Source: Rapana venosa
Lineage: Eukaryota > Mollusca > Gastropoda > Neogastropoda > Muricidae
Direction: 5' to 3'
DNA: 64,000 bases
Assembly: GCA_028751875.1 (NCBI GenBank)
Contig: CM054158.1
Coordinates: forward strand, 10,512,320 to 10,576,319
A program made the translations under genes and the position numbers. The notes beneath the pieces were generated by a model. It searched no databases and was not told the DNA's origin. It was given only the letters and a program-made list of their open reading frames with translations. Shown here one piece after another: positions 35,431-47,910 of this stretch (position 1 is its first letter; the number at the start of each line of letters is the position of its first letter).

Positions 35431-37780
35431 GGAAACTTTGTTTGTACTGCTGAGTTTGGGAAAGGGTGGCATTCGTTTTCTCCTTTTAAAGTCCCTAAGA
35501 AAAACTGTTGCTGCACATGCTCTTTGAAATGGTGTGTCATACATCCCCAAAAAGTTGTTTAACTTTCAAAAAGTGGTGTTTTTAAAAAAATTGTGTTTTC
35601 TGGTTCATTTTTAAGACTTTTACTTTTTTAATCTACCAAAATATGAAATTTTCAAAAGGGTCATTTTCAAAAAACATTTTTAAACCATTTGTTTTGCTAA
35701 ATTTTTCATTTTCTGAGACTTCTTGTTCCCAAACATTTTCTTTGCTTCGGACCTTTAATTTTTTATTTTTAAAGCACTTTTCCCAAAAAGTTATTTACTG
35801 TTTCTTTAAATTTTGGGTTCCAAGGGGGAATAAACAAAAAAGTTGCAGGTGCAGTTTAATCATGAATTAAAAGGTAAAATTTTTGAAAAACAAATAAAAA
35901 ATTTTTCATAGCCCCCCCCCTATTTTCCTTCGGGAACAAAAACCCCCAAAAACGAACCGCCTAGCTGGCCAATGCATTAAAATTTACAAAGGAAGTGCAA
36001 AAATCATACGAGTTACTCCCGGGTCTTTGGGGTGGGGGAATAAAGCAGACGACACTTTCCTCTCCGCGGGACAATTCTTTCTTGCCCAGGACCCAGTGCA
36101 GATGGTGACAGTGAATCCCAAAGGGGGAGGGGCAAGGAAAAGCCAAGATGATGCCGCTGAAACGGGATGACCTCTTGGTTCGAGGTAAACTCCGCTGAAG
36201 TTTTTACTGGATTTCGTTGGGAAAGCATCAAAAACACAGAGACGATAGCCATCCTGAAGAAAACATGAACAGCCTAAAAAACCCGTGGACACAAGCCCTA
36301 GCAGCACCCACGTTTTTTGTGGACAGCAAAGTTTTCACCCGGGGGTGGTGGGGTAATGCACAAACCCTTCCCCTGCTATGACATGACACTACGGGATGAC
36401 ATAACAACCTGTCAAACCAACCAAATAGTGTTTGATGAGAAGCACTGATGGACCTATTCCATCGCCCCTTTCCCGTGACTACATGTACGGGCATCATGCT
36501 GTAGATAGAACGGTGACAGTACAGCATGTCAGCTGCCAAGGTGAAGAACACACGTTGTTTCTCTCCCTCAGCATGTCTGTAGAAGCCCACATGTTGGGTG
36601 TTGGTAGCAAGGAGACCGGGGAACAGCAGGGGGGAAAGGGCCGGTCGCACCACGTTGGGAGCACGTCACTTCTTTGGGGACCAGGTTGCCCGGGTTTTCC
36701 CCTGGGACGAACCGGGACACCGTTTCAGGGGACTCCTTTGGCACCACCCGCACTGTGTTGCGGGTCACCCCCCGTTGCTGGTCATGAACATTGTCCCCAA
36801 GAGGTTTTGGGAAAGAAGTGTGAACTCTCCAAGGCCCACATGATAAACCATTTTTTTTCTCGGTTTTTTTTTTCTTAGTTTTAGTTAAAATATGTTCAAA
36901 GTTTTCACTTTTAGTTTCGGTTATCTCCTGTCTTTTTTGATCTCACAGTTTTAAAAAATCTGAGGGGGTTTTTTTTCCCTTTTTATGTGAGAGAAGATGG
37001 TCGTTGGTTGATTTGTTACAAGTGTGGTTCCCAAAGCTATTCAAGCTAAGGGTTGTGTGCCAAAAGTTACACAGGGACAGGGATTCTGTGTGCAGGACCC
37101 GTTTTTGGGCGCCTTAAAAAAGGGGGTCCAGTCCTGGTGCATGTGTCGTGTACTGGGGCTTTTTTTTGTCTTTATTCATGTCTTCTATCTCTCTCTCTCT
37201 CCCCTCTCTTCAAGGGGCCCTAGCCATAAATAAAAAATTTCGAGCAGTTCTCCTCTCTCTCCTTTTCTCTCCCCTTCCCTTTTTTTCTTCTCTCTTCTCT
37301 CTCTCTCTCTCTCTCCCCCTCTCTCCCCCCCTCTCCCCCCCCTCTTCCCCTTTTTCCCCTCTCCTCTCTTCCCCCCCTCTCTCCCCCCTCCTCCCCTTCC
37401 TCTCCCCTCCTCTCTCTCTCTCTATTCCCCCCTCTCCTCCTTCACAGCCTCAAGACAGCCATGATGTGAGCTGCTGTGACTGTCCACAGGTTCACTTGCT
37501 GTAGATCGTTTTCAAACGGATGTCAGCAGATTTGTGTATGGACCAGGACACTGCCTGATGGTGTGGTGCACTGTTTGATGGGTTACACCCTCAGTGCACC
37601 AACGTTGTGTATCTGACAGTAGCACTAGGTCTCCATCACTTGGATTCTTCCTGTTAGGTTTGGTGTCCGTGTGGGTGCCTGCATGCCGGCAGGAGAATGG
37701 AATACAGCGCCACGTGCAGGAGCCTGGTATTGTAGTTCATCATTTGTTTTTATCTTGTCCTTTCCAATATGGTGCATAGA
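35431..37780. other. spacer U with CT tract, no gene recognised
   Basis: It is the counterpart of 42613-45060. A CT/CCCT tract spans about 37185-37440. Frames of 100-148 codons between 35984 and 36878 on both strands are not conserved in frame in the other copy, so I do not call them genes. Confidence 0.6.
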
Positions 37781-37814
37781 TGTTGGTGCATAGACATAGG
37801 TCTATGCACCAACA
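37781..37814. repeat. perfect hairpin (15-bp arms, 4-nt loop) at the LINE 5' junction
   Basis: The sequence tgttggtgcatagac (37781-37795), then atag, then gtctatgcaccaaca (37800-37814) is a perfect inverted repeat. The right arm is the first recognisable LINE coding sequence (reading VYAPT), so the left arm is a short inverted copy of the truncated 5' end. A damaged version is near 45068-45103. Confidence 0.85.
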
Positions 37815-38337
37815 TCAGACTACGATGATAAAGCAATCGAGTGTTTCTACAAAGATTTGGAGAGCGCCATCAAATCAACTCCAAAGAAGGACTTTCTCGT
37901 GATCCAGGGCGACTGGAATGCCAAGATCGGACCTGACGCTTATGACCAATGGCCAGGGACAGTAGGCCGTTTTGGCGTGGACGAAACTAATGATAGAGGT
38001 CTCAGACTTTTGGAATTCGCAAGCAGCCACAATCTTACTGTCGCCAACACCTTATACCCCCACAAGACATCAAGAAGAACGACGTGGCACTCACCAAATG
38101 GAAAGACACATAACCAGATTGACTACATCTTGGCCCCCAAACGATTTAAGTCGAGCATCAACAAAGTCCAGACAAGAAGTTTCCCTGGCGCTGATATTGG
38201 TAGTGACCACGACATGGTACTCATGACCCTACAGATCAAGCTGAAGACCAAGAACCAGAAGAGAAATCCCCGTTTGCGGTTCAACATGGAAAAGCTGAAG
38301 GACCCCGAAAGTCGCTGGAAATCTTTAAAGCTGAGAT
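37800..38337 (+). pseudogene. AP-type endonuclease of RTE-like LINE (N-terminus missing)
   Basis: An open frame runs from the 5' junction to a stop at 38337. It includes DFLVIQGDWNAKIGPDAY, with the GDWN catalytic block, then NGKTHNQIDYILAPKRF and FPGADIGSDHDMVLMTLQIK, with the SDH block that positions the catalytic His. The enzyme would nick target DNA to prime reverse transcription. The first 60 or more residues of a normal APE domain are absent because of 5' truncation. The frame ends in SRWKSLKLR followed by a stop, where other readings continue after a frameshift, so ORF2 is split here. Confidence 0.85.
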
Positions 38338-38399
38338 AGGGGGCAGATTTGCAGCATTGAATTTCCTCCAAGATGACATCAACAACCTCACTGAGACCT

Positions 38400-40321
38400 T
38401 CAGCAAGACATTCAGGAGACAGCGCTGGAGATCCTTGGGAAAGAGAGGAAAAAGAACCAACCGTGGGTTACCAACGATATCCTGGACCTGTGCGACCAAC
38501 GTAGGGAGCTAAAGCCAGTGAAGAACAAAAACCCAGAAACGGCCGAAGAGTATAGAACAGTCAACAGGTCAATCAAGAAGAAGATGACTGAGGCCATGGG
38601 GAACTGGATGTCAGAACAATGCTCCAAGGTTGAGAAGGCAATGGCGAAAGGAGACAGCAAAGAGGCGTACCAGACCATCAAGGTACTAACCAAGTCCCAG
38701 CAGCCAAAGACTCCGTTATTGAAGACAAAGAGGGGTCAGTCCTTACAGAGAGCGCGACTATCATGAAGAGATGGACAGAATATTGCAGAGACCTGTACAA
38801 CTACAAGCTGAAGGCTGATCCGAACAAACTTCACGAGCAAGATCCCAGCCATCAGATCCTGAAAGCACACAGGTGCTGGAGGAAGAGGTAAAAGAAGCAG
38901 TAAGATCCCTGAAAGGAGCATGTCACAGGGATTGACAACATCCGGCTGAGCTCATCAAGAACGGAGGCCCAGAGATGATCAAGGCATTAACAATCATCTG
39001 CCAACGCATCTGGACCAGCAAAGATGGCCTGAACAGTGGACCCAATCCATCATAGTTCCACTTCCAAAGAAGGGAGACCTGAAGAAGTGCCAAAATTACA
39101 GAACAATCAGTCTGATAACCCATCCAAGCAAAGTTATGCTACGCATTGCCTTGAACAGACTGAAACCACAAGCAGAAGAAATCCCATCAGAAGAACAGGC
39201 AGGATTCAGACCCGGTCGAAGCACTGTCGAACAGATCTTCAAACATCAGAATGCTCATAGAGAAGCATCTCCAACATCAGCTACAGCTCTACAACAACTT
39301 CATTCACTTCAAGAAGGCCTTCGATCGAGTGTGGCAAGAAGCTCTGTGGCAAGTCATGAGAGACTATAGCTTCGACGAGGACCTGATTCAAGTCATCCAG
39401 GCGCTGTATGACAGCTCCCCCAGTGCAGTCCTCATGGGTGGAGAAATCGGGGAGTTCTTCCGACTTCAGTTGAGTTCGAAAGGCTGCCCCCTATCCCCCG
39501 TTCTTTTCAACGTGTTCCTGGAGAACATCATGCAGGAGGCCCTCCTTGGCTTCAAGACCACAATCACAATAGGAGAAAGGCCAGTCTGCAATCTTCGATT
39601 CGCAGACGATATTGATCTCATGGGCCGCAGTGAAGAAGAACTCCAGGATCTCACCACCAGACTGGAAACATCAGCCAATGCCCATGGTATGGAGATCAGC
39701 ACGGAAAAGAGCAAGATCCTAGTGAACAGTACCACACCGACCACTCCCACCAAAGAAGGCACGAGCACACAAGAGGTGAAGATCAGACTTGCTGTGGCAC
39801 TCTCCTCCATGACTAAGCTGGCGAAAGTGTGGAGAAACCACAACATCAGAACCCACACTAAGGTCAGACTCTACAAAGCACTCGTCACATCCATTGCCTT
39901 GTACAGCTGTGAAGCATGGACACTTACTGCCGATTTAGAACGTCGCATTCAAGCCTTTGAGATGAAGTGCCTCAGACGGTCCTGAACATCACCTACAGAG
40001 ACCGCAAACCAATGACTGCGTCTGGCAGCAGATCGAGGCACTGGTGGCAAACAAGAACCATTGCTAGTACAGTCAAACGGAGGAAATGAAGTGGTTGGCC
40101 ACACAACAAGGCATAACAGCCTGTCAAAGACAGTCGTGCAGGGAATGGTGGAAGGAGCAAGGAGGCAGGGACGACCACGCAAAAGCTGGATATCCAACAT
40201 CAAGGAGTGGACCGGCTTCACTGTACCAAGCCTCCTGAAAACAGCCCAGGACAGAACCATTTGGCGGTCCACTTGCAGCGTCCGTGCGGGTACCCCAACG
40301 GTTGTCCCGACCAAGGGATGA
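38400..40321 (+). pseudogene. reverse transcriptase and C-terminal tail of RTE-like LINE
   Basis: Readable parts in order are: MTEAMGNWMSEQCSKVEKAM (38518-38766); then, after a shift, SEEQAGFRPGRSTVEQIFKH (39136-39250); then a 244-codon frame (39251-39985) with NNFIHFKKAFDRVWQEALW (motif A, catalytic Asp), SSKGCPLSPVLFNVFLENIM (motif B), NLRFADDIDLMG (motif C, catalytic DD), MEISTEKSKILV and SCEAWTLTADLERRIQAFEM. The tail continues at 40061-40321 with GRPRKSWISNIKEWTGFTVP. About five frame changes occur. Motif B has KGCPLSP where QGCPLSP is usual. Confidence 0.85.
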
Positions 40322-40800
40322 GTACATTCCAATGTGAACAATGCTGTCAGTGTTTCGAGGGAAGTTCTGGTTTGAGTCTTTCGCTGCTCATGGCATATCC
40401 GACATACTGAATGTTGATGAGTCATAACGTTTTTTAGAAATGGCACCTAAAAGTTCTGGCTGGAAACTTTGGAGGACAATGGGTATATGGTTCGACAAGC
40501 GCTCCTGTCCCACTCTGTTTATGATTAAAAAAAAAAATTTCAATAATAAAATACATTTTGGTCATGACACATACCCACATTAGAGATGAGGCTTTTAAGA
40601 CAGGGAATTCTGATTACTTTGGCTGCCAATATGACAGTATTATCTTTGCATCAAAAGAATACCTAAAATCGTAATGTGATGCTAATCATTTCAACACGCA
40701 CCTTGTGATCAGAATGTAAATTCCCCGATGACTCTGTACTCCTGAGTTGAGGTGTACAATGATGATAACGATGTGCAAGTTTTGGGGTTTTATGTCTTTA

Positions 40801-41067
40801 GGGGACGGATAGTCATGGTCGGGCAAAGCTTTCCCCAGCAGTTTAGCAGCGTCCCGGGGTGGTTACACTGGATGGGTGCCGTTTGGGCGCCTTTGGCTTC
40901 AGTTTCAGTTTCCCTTCACCAGCTGTAAATGGTACTCCTCTTTAGGGCAGGGAAGGTAAAGCACGAGGGAGAGGAGAGGCGCCGCCTCAATATGTGCCCT
41001 TAGAGAAGTGGGTCTCCGAGCCTCGCTCCCTACGACCTTTTAGGTTATGGGACTCCTTTACCTTTAC
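40801..41067 (+). mobile_element. tRNA/5S-headed SINE, V-position copy 2
   Basis: It has the same SINE and the same position after the LINE as at 2694 and 48193, with a duplication of tttatgtctta on both sides (about 40790-40800 and 41068-41078). About 30 bases are missing compared with the clean copy, mostly single-base losses. Confidence 0.85.
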
Positions 41068-41148
41068 TTTATGTCTTAATGAAAACTGTTGTTAAAATTT
41101 AATCGATAGTGTATGCAGACAACAATTTTTTAAAGTCAAAAGGACATT

Positions 41149-41648
41149 NNNNNNNNNNNNNNNNNNNNNNNNNNNNNNNNNNNNNNNNNNNNNNNNNNNN
41201 NNNNNNNNNNNNNNNNNNNNNNNNNNNNNNNNNNNNNNNNNNNNNNNNNNNNNNNNNNNNNNNNNNNNNNNNNNNNNNNNNNNNNNNNNNNNNNNNNNNN
41301 NNNNNNNNNNNNNNNNNNNNNNNNNNNNNNNNNNNNNNNNNNNNNNNNNNNNNNNNNNNNNNNNNNNNNNNNNNNNNNNNNNNNNNNNNNNNNNNNNNNN
41401 NNNNNNNNNNNNNNNNNNNNNNNNNNNNNNNNNNNNNNNNNNNNNNNNNNNNNNNNNNNNNNNNNNNNNNNNNNNNNNNNNNNNNNNNNNNNNNNNNNNN
41501 NNNNNNNNNNNNNNNNNNNNNNNNNNNNNNNNNNNNNNNNNNNNNNNNNNNNNNNNNNNNNNNNNNNNNNNNNNNNNNNNNNNNNNNNNNNNNNNNNNNN
41601 NNNNNNNNNNNNNNNNNNNNNNNNNNNNNNNNNNNNNNNNNNNNNNNN
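41149..41648. other. assembly gap, 500 N
   Basis: There are exactly 500 N, a usual placeholder for a gap of unknown size. The left side is just past the SINE and the right side is inside satellite T. If the units are in tandem, more than 14 kb (microsatellite cluster to satellite T) is missing here. Confidence 0.98.
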
Positions 41649-42612
41649 ATAAACTTTAAACTATAGTCAAGTTATTATGGTACAGTCAAAGTTATCATAC
41701 TATAGTCAAAGTTATCATACTATAGTCACAGTTATTATGGTACAGTCAAAGTTATCATACTATAGTCACAGTTATCATACTATAGTCATAGTTATCATAC
41801 TATAGTCACAGTAATCATACTATAGTCACAGTATCATACTATAGTCACAGTTATCATACTATAGTCACAGTGATCATACTATAGTCACAGTGATCATACT
41901 ATAGTCACAGTGATCATACTATAGTCACAGTTGTCATGGTACAATCACAGTTATTATGGTATAGTCACAGTTATTATGGTACAGTCACAGTTATCATACT
42001 ATAGTCACAGTTAGCATACTATAGTCACAGTTAACATACTGTAGTCACAGTTAGCATACTATAGTCACAGTGATCATACTATAGTCACAGTTATCATACT
42101 ATAGTCACAGTGATCATACTATAGTCACAGTGATCATACTATAGTCACAGTGATCATACTATAGTCACAGTTGTCATGGTACAATCACAGTTATTATGGT
42201 ATAGTCACAGTTATTATGGTACAGTCACAGTTATCATACTATAGTCACAGCTAGCATACTATAGTCACAGTTAGCATACTGTAGTCACAGTTAGCATACT
42301 ATAGTCACAGTGATCATACTATAGTCACAGTTATCATACTATAGTCACAGTTATCGTACTATAGTCACAGTTATCATAATATAGCCACAGTTATCAAACT
42401 ATAGTCACTGTTATCATACTATAGTCACAATTATCATACTATAGTCACAGTTATCATACTATAATTACAGTTGTCATGGTACAATCACAGTTATTATGGT
42501 ATAGTCACAGTTATCATACTATAGTCACAGTTATCATACTAAAGTCACAGTTATCATACTATAGTCACAGTTATCATACTATAATCACAGTTATCTTGCT
42601 ATTGTTACGAGT
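41649..42612 (+). repeat. satellite T, clean block with 20-bp unit and 240-bp higher-order repeat
   Basis: Units read atactatagtcacagttatc with point variants (tgatc, ttagc, ttgtcatggt, attatggt). The variant order from 41881 repeats at 42121 exactly 240 bp (12 units) later. A third ttgtcatggt-acaatcacag start occurs at 42471. The clean periodicity shows the true structure of the degraded blocks at 32441-35430 and 62331-64000. The block ends at gttacgagttatcataaac. Confidence 0.96.
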
Positions 42613-45066
42613 TATCATAAACAGGACTACTTTGTGTTGTACTGCTGAGTTTGGACTGGTGGCACTGTTCGTTTTCTCCTTAAAGTCCGTAAGAAAACTG
42701 TTGCTGCATCATGCTCTTTGAAATGTGTGTGTCATACATCTCTCAAAGTTGTTTAACATTCAAAAAGTGGTGTTTTTATTAAACAGTTGTGTTTTCTGGT
42801 TCATTGTACAGACGTTTACTTTTTGTAATCTACCAAAATATGAATTACATCAAACGGTCATTCTTCCACAAAACATCTTTAAACCATTTGTTTTGCTTCA
42901 ATCTTTTCATTTTCTGATGACTTCTGTGTTCCCTAACATTTTCAGTTGCTTCGGACCTTTAATCTTTTAGTTTTGACAGCACATTTCCCGAAAAGCTTAT
43001 TTACTGTTTCTTTAAATTTGGTTCCACAGAGGTAATAAACAAAAAAGTTGCAGGTGCAGTTTATCAGTGAACTTAAAAGGTAAAACCTTATGAAAACAAG
43101 ATACAAATTTTCATAGCGCCCCCCTCTTTCCCCTTCAGGAACAAAAACCCACCAAAAAACCAAAAACCCCAATAGCTGGCAAAATATTTTAAATATAAAA
43201 AGGGAAAGTCCCAACAACCCTACGAGTTATGCAGGTCTTTGGAGGTGGGGGGAATCAGACGGGACGACACTTTCTCTCCCCGCGGGAAAATTTTTCTTCT
43301 TTTTGGGAACATTTGGGGAAAACAGTGAGATGGTGACGTAAATGCACAGAGGTTTGGGGAAAAAGGAAAATCCGGGGGGGGGAAAAAAAATGATCCCGCT
43401 GAAAACGGGATGACCTCTTGGTTCTGCGGGTTTAGAACTCACGGCTGTACGTTGGAAATGGATTTCGTTGTGAACAGCATAAAAAACCACAGTTGACGTC
43501 ATAGCGCATCCCTGAAAAAACATAAAACAGTAAAAAACCATGATGGGACAAAAGAAATTGCAGAAACCCCTTTTTCTTGTGGACCCCAAGTTTTTCCCGG
43601 GAGTGGATGAGTAATGCACAGACCCTCTCCACTGCATGACATACATTTTATCTGGGATGACCCTAAACAGACCTTTCAAGCCCAAACCCAAAAAGTGTTT
43701 GATGAAGAAGACACTGATGGACTTTTTTCCCTGCCCTGTCCTGTGACGTACATTTACGGGCATCATGTTTTAGATAGAAAAGGCTGACCCCGTACAGCTT
43801 TTAAACGGGGCCAAGGGGTTTTAAGAGACACCGTTGATTCTTCCCTTTAGTCCATGTCTGTAGAAGACCGCTGTTGAGGATGTTGGTAAAAAAGGAGGGG
43901 CCCGGAACAGCAGGGGGAGGAAGGGGGCCGGGGTTTAAACCCACGTTGAAAGGGGCCCCCCGTCCACTTCTTTGGGGCCCAGGGTTTTCCCGGTTGTCCC
44001 CTGGGACGAACCGGGACACCGTTTTAAAACAGACCTTCCCCTTTGGCACCAAACCCCAAAGCAAAAGCTGTTGCTGGCCCCCCCAACCCCCCCCCTTCAA
44101 TACCCTGTAAAAGATTTGGGGAAATGTAACCCCTTTAAAAGGCCCTTGAAAAACCTTTTTTTTTTTTTCCAACCCGGTTGAAGGGGCAGGAATCCCCAAA
44201 GTTCTCGGTTTTTCCCTGAAAGTTTTAAACCCCCAACTTTAAAAATTTTTTTTATAGGTTTTTTTTTTTCCCCCGTTTTAGGGAAAAATTTTTGTTTTGT
44301 TTGGTTTTCCCCTTTTTTTTTTCCGGTTTTTTTCCGCTGGTTTTTTCTCCCCAAAAGTTTTAAATAAATTTTGGTGAGGGTTTTTTTTTGCCCGTTTGGG
44401 ACGTAGTGGGATGGGGTTTTTTGGTTTTAAATTCTGGGTTTTTCCTACTTTTCCTTTTCTTCCCTTCCAAGGGGCCATTTAAAACCCATTTCCCCCGAAT
44501 TTAAACCTTTTCGGTTCCGGGTTTCTTTTTTCTTTTCGGCTCTCTCTTTTCTCTCTCTTTTCTTTTCTTTCTCTCTCTCTCTCTCTCTTTTTCTCCCTTT
44601 TCTCTCCCCCTCCTTTTCCCCCCCCTTTTCTCCCCTCTTCTCCCTCTCTCTTTCCCTCTCTCTTCCCCCCTCTCTCTCCCTCTCTCTCTCTCTCTTTTCT
44701 CTCTCTTTTCTCTCTCTCTCTCCTCTCTCCCCCCTTCAACAGCTCTACAAAGCCCGGCCCCAAAGGGCTGTGGGGCCCGCCCGTAGCTGTCACCAGGCCC
44801 TTTGCCTGTAGTTCGTTTTTAAACGGATGTCAGCGATTTGTGTTGGACCAGGACACTGCCTGATGGTGGGGTGCATGTTTGATGGTTACCCCCTCATGCA
44901 CAACTTGTGTACTGACGTAGCCTAGGTCTCCATACTTGGGATTCTTCCCCGTTAGGTTTGGTGTCCGTGTGGGGGCCTGCATCCGGCAGGAAAGGGAAAA
45001 CAGGCCATGCAGGAGCCTGGTATTGATTATCATTTTTTTTTTATCTTGTTTTTTAAAATTGGTGCA
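42613..45066. other. spacer U, second copy, with CT tract; no gene recognised
   Basis: It matches 35431-37780. Quality is good to about 43060 and poor from there to 45060. A CT-rich tract lies at 44538-44732. A 179-codon minus frame (43227-43766) is not kept in the first copy and shows no family signature. Confidence 0.6.
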
Positions 45067-45084
45067 AAGTTGGTGCATGACATG

Positions 45085-47910
45085 GGTCTATGCACCAACA
45101 AGACTACTTTTATAAAGCAATCGGTTTTTTACAAAAGTTTTGGGAAGCGCCATCAAATCAACTCCAAAAAAGGACTTTCTCGTGATCCGGGGGCGCGGGG
45201 AATGCCAAGATCGGACCTGAGTTTAGAAATGGCCAGGGACAGTACCCCTTTTTGGGTGGCAAAAACTAAGATAGGGGGTCTCAGATTTGAATTGAAAAAA
45301 AATTTCTGTGCCAAAACCTTTATCCCCCAAAAGAATCAAGAAAAACAGTGGCATCCCCAAAGGGAAAAAGACCATAACCAGATTGACTCCCATTTTGGCC
45401 CCCCAAATTTAAGTCGAGCACCAACAAAGCCAGACAAAATTTTCCCGGGCGCTGATATTGGTGGGCCCGACAGGGTCTCTGACCCTAAGTCAAGCTGAAG
45501 ACAAGAACCAAAAGGAAACCCCCGTTTGCGGTTCAACAGGGAAAAGTGAAGGCCCCCCGAATCGCTGAAATCTTTAAAGCTGAGATAGGGGGCAGATTTG
45601 CAGCATTGAATTTTCCTCCAAGAAATGCATTATCTCAACCTCATGAGAACCTTCAGGCAAAAGACCATTCAGGAGACAGCGCTGGAGATCCTTGGGGAAA
45701 GAGAGGAAAAAGAACCAACGTGGGTTACCAACGATATCTGGACCTGTGCGAACTAACGTAGGGAAAGCTAAAGCCAGTGAGAACAAAAACCCTGGAAAGA
45801 TACGGCCCCGAACCGAAAGAGTATAGAAAGGTCATCAGGTCCAATCAAGAAGAAGATGACTGAGTCCAGGGGGAACTGGATGTCAGTACAATGATCCAAG
45901 GTTGAGAAGGCATGGCGAAAGGAGGACAGAAAAAAGAGGCGTACCAGAACCATCAAGGGTACTACCTTGTCCAGAGCCAGAGACCACCATTATTGATATG
46001 ACAAAGAGGGGTCAGTCCTTTACCAGAGAGCGCCACTATCATGATAGAGGATGCGAACAGTATATTGCAGAGAACCTTATCAAATACCAAGCTGAAGGCT
46101 GATCCGAAAAAAACTTCACGAGCAAGATCCAGACCATCAGATCCTGAAAAGCACAGGTTGGATGGAAGAGGTTAGAAGATGCTAGGTTAAGATCTGAATG
46201 AAACGGTAGGCAAGTCACCAGGGATTTGACAACATTCCCGGCTTGAAGCTCATCAAGAACGGAGGCCCAGAGATGATCAAAGGCATTAACAAATCATCTG
46301 CCAACGAATCTGGACCAGCAAAGAGTGGCACTCTGAACAGTGACCCAATCCATCATAGTTCACTTCAAAGAGGAGACATGAAGAAGTGGCCAAAATTTAC
46401 AGACCAATCAGTCTGATAAGCTCATCAATGCAAAAGTTATGCTACGCAATTGCTTGAACAGACTCGGAAACCACAAGCAGAAAGAAAAGAAATCCTATCA
46501 GAAGATCAGGCTAGATTCAGACTCAGGTGATAGCACTGTTCAACAGAGCTTCAACATCAGAAATGCTCATAGAGAAGCATACTCCAACATCTGCTAATGC
46601 TCTACAAACAATTCATTAACTTCAAGAAGGCCTTCGATCGAGTTGTTGGCAAGAAAGAAGGCTCTGTGCAAGTCATGAGAGACTATAGCTTCGACGAGGA
46701 CCTGTATTCATGGTATCCAGGCGCTGTATGACAGCTCCCACAGTGCATTGTCCTCATGGTGGGAAGAAATCGGAGGGAGTTATTCCGGACCCTTCAGTTG
46801 AGTTTCGACAAGGCTGCCCGCTATTCCCCCGTTCTTTTCAAGTTTCCTGGAGAACATCTCATGCAGGAGGCCCTCACTTGGCTTCAAGGACCACAATCAC
46901 AATAGGAGAAGAAAGGCCAGTCTGCAAATCTTCGATTCGCAGAAGACGATATTGATCTAATGGGCCGCCAGTGAAAGAAGAACTCCAGGATCTCACCACC
47001 AGACTGGAAACTCAGCCAATTGCCAATGGTATGGAGATCAGCTGGAAAAGAGCATGATTCCTAGGTGTGAACAGTACCACCGACCATCCACAAAGAAGGG
47101 CACGAGCAACAAGAGGTGAAGATCAGGACTTGCTGTGCACTCTCCTCATGACTAAGCTGGCGTAAAGTGTGGAGAAAACACAACATCTGAACCCACCTAA
47201 GGTCAGAATCTACAAAGCACTCGTCACATCCATCAGCCTTGTACAGACTGTGAAGCATACATGGACACTCTACTGCCGATTTTTAGAACGTCCGCATTCA
47301 AGCCTTTGAGTATGAAGTGCCTCAGATCGGATCCTGAACATCACTACAGAGTCCGCTAAACCAATGACTGGTCTGGCAGCAGATCGAGGCACATGTATAT
47401 TGAGTGGCAAAACCAAGAACCATTGCTAGATACTGTCATACGGGAGGAAACTGAAGTGGTTTGGGCCACTCAACAAGGCATAAAGCTGTCAAAGACAGTC
47501 GTGCAGGAATTGTGTGGAAGGAGCAAGGAGCGGGGACGACCACGCAAAAGCTGGATATCCAACATCAAGGAGTGGACCGGCTTCACTGTACCAAGCCTCC
47601 TGAAAACAGCCCAGGACAGAACCATTTGGCGGTCCACTTGTAGCGTCCGTGCGGGTACCCCAACGGTTGTCCCGACCAAGGGATGAGTACATTCCAATGT
47701 GAACAATGCTGTCAGTGTTTCGAGGGAAGTTCTGGTTTGAGTCTTTCGCTGCTCATGGCATATCCGACATAACTGAACTGTTGATGAGCTCATAACGTTT
47801 TCAGACTGGCAACCTAAAGTTCTGTGCTGGAAGCTTTGGAGGACAACTGCTATATGGTTCGATCAGAGCGCTCCTGTCCGACTCTGTTTAATGCATTAAA
47901 AAAAAAATTT
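45085..47910 (+). mobile_element. RTE-like LINE, copy 3
   Basis: The copy is collinear with 37800-40540. Between 45.1 and 47.4 kb it carries many small insertions as well as deletions compared with copy 2, so almost no frame survives. From about 47.4 kb it is clean, and the C-terminal tail (47393-47686, ending RAGTPTVVPTKG) reads almost the same as in copy 2. It ends in gcattaaaaaaaaaa near 47910. Confidence 0.88.

Larger units (their letters stand above)
37800..40540 (+). mobile_element. RTE-like LINE, copy 2 (best-quality copy)
   Basis: The copy begins inside the endonuclease (5' truncated at the hairpin) and continues through the reverse transcriptase and a basic C-terminal tail to an A-rich end near 40540. 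The reading VYAPTSDYDDKAIECFYKDL, the GDWNAKIG and SDHDMV endonuclease motifs, the FADDIDLM reverse-transcriptase motif and the tail RRQGRPRKSWISNIKEWTGF are all present. Similar elements are common in marine invertebrates. I call it RTE-like, though the exact clade would need a phylogeny. Several frameshifts make it non-functional. Confidence 0.88.

Noticed and set aside
36228..36878. Frames of 141-148 codons on both strands in spacer U
   Set aside because: They overlap on opposite strands, lie in poor-quality sequence and are not kept in frame in the copy at 43.2-44.1 kb.
41109..41666. 185-codon open frame
   Set aside because: It runs through the 500-N gap and has no real sequence.
41649..42612. 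CRISPR-like or operator array of 20-bp repeats
   Set aside because: It is plain tandem satellite with no spacers and point variants only.
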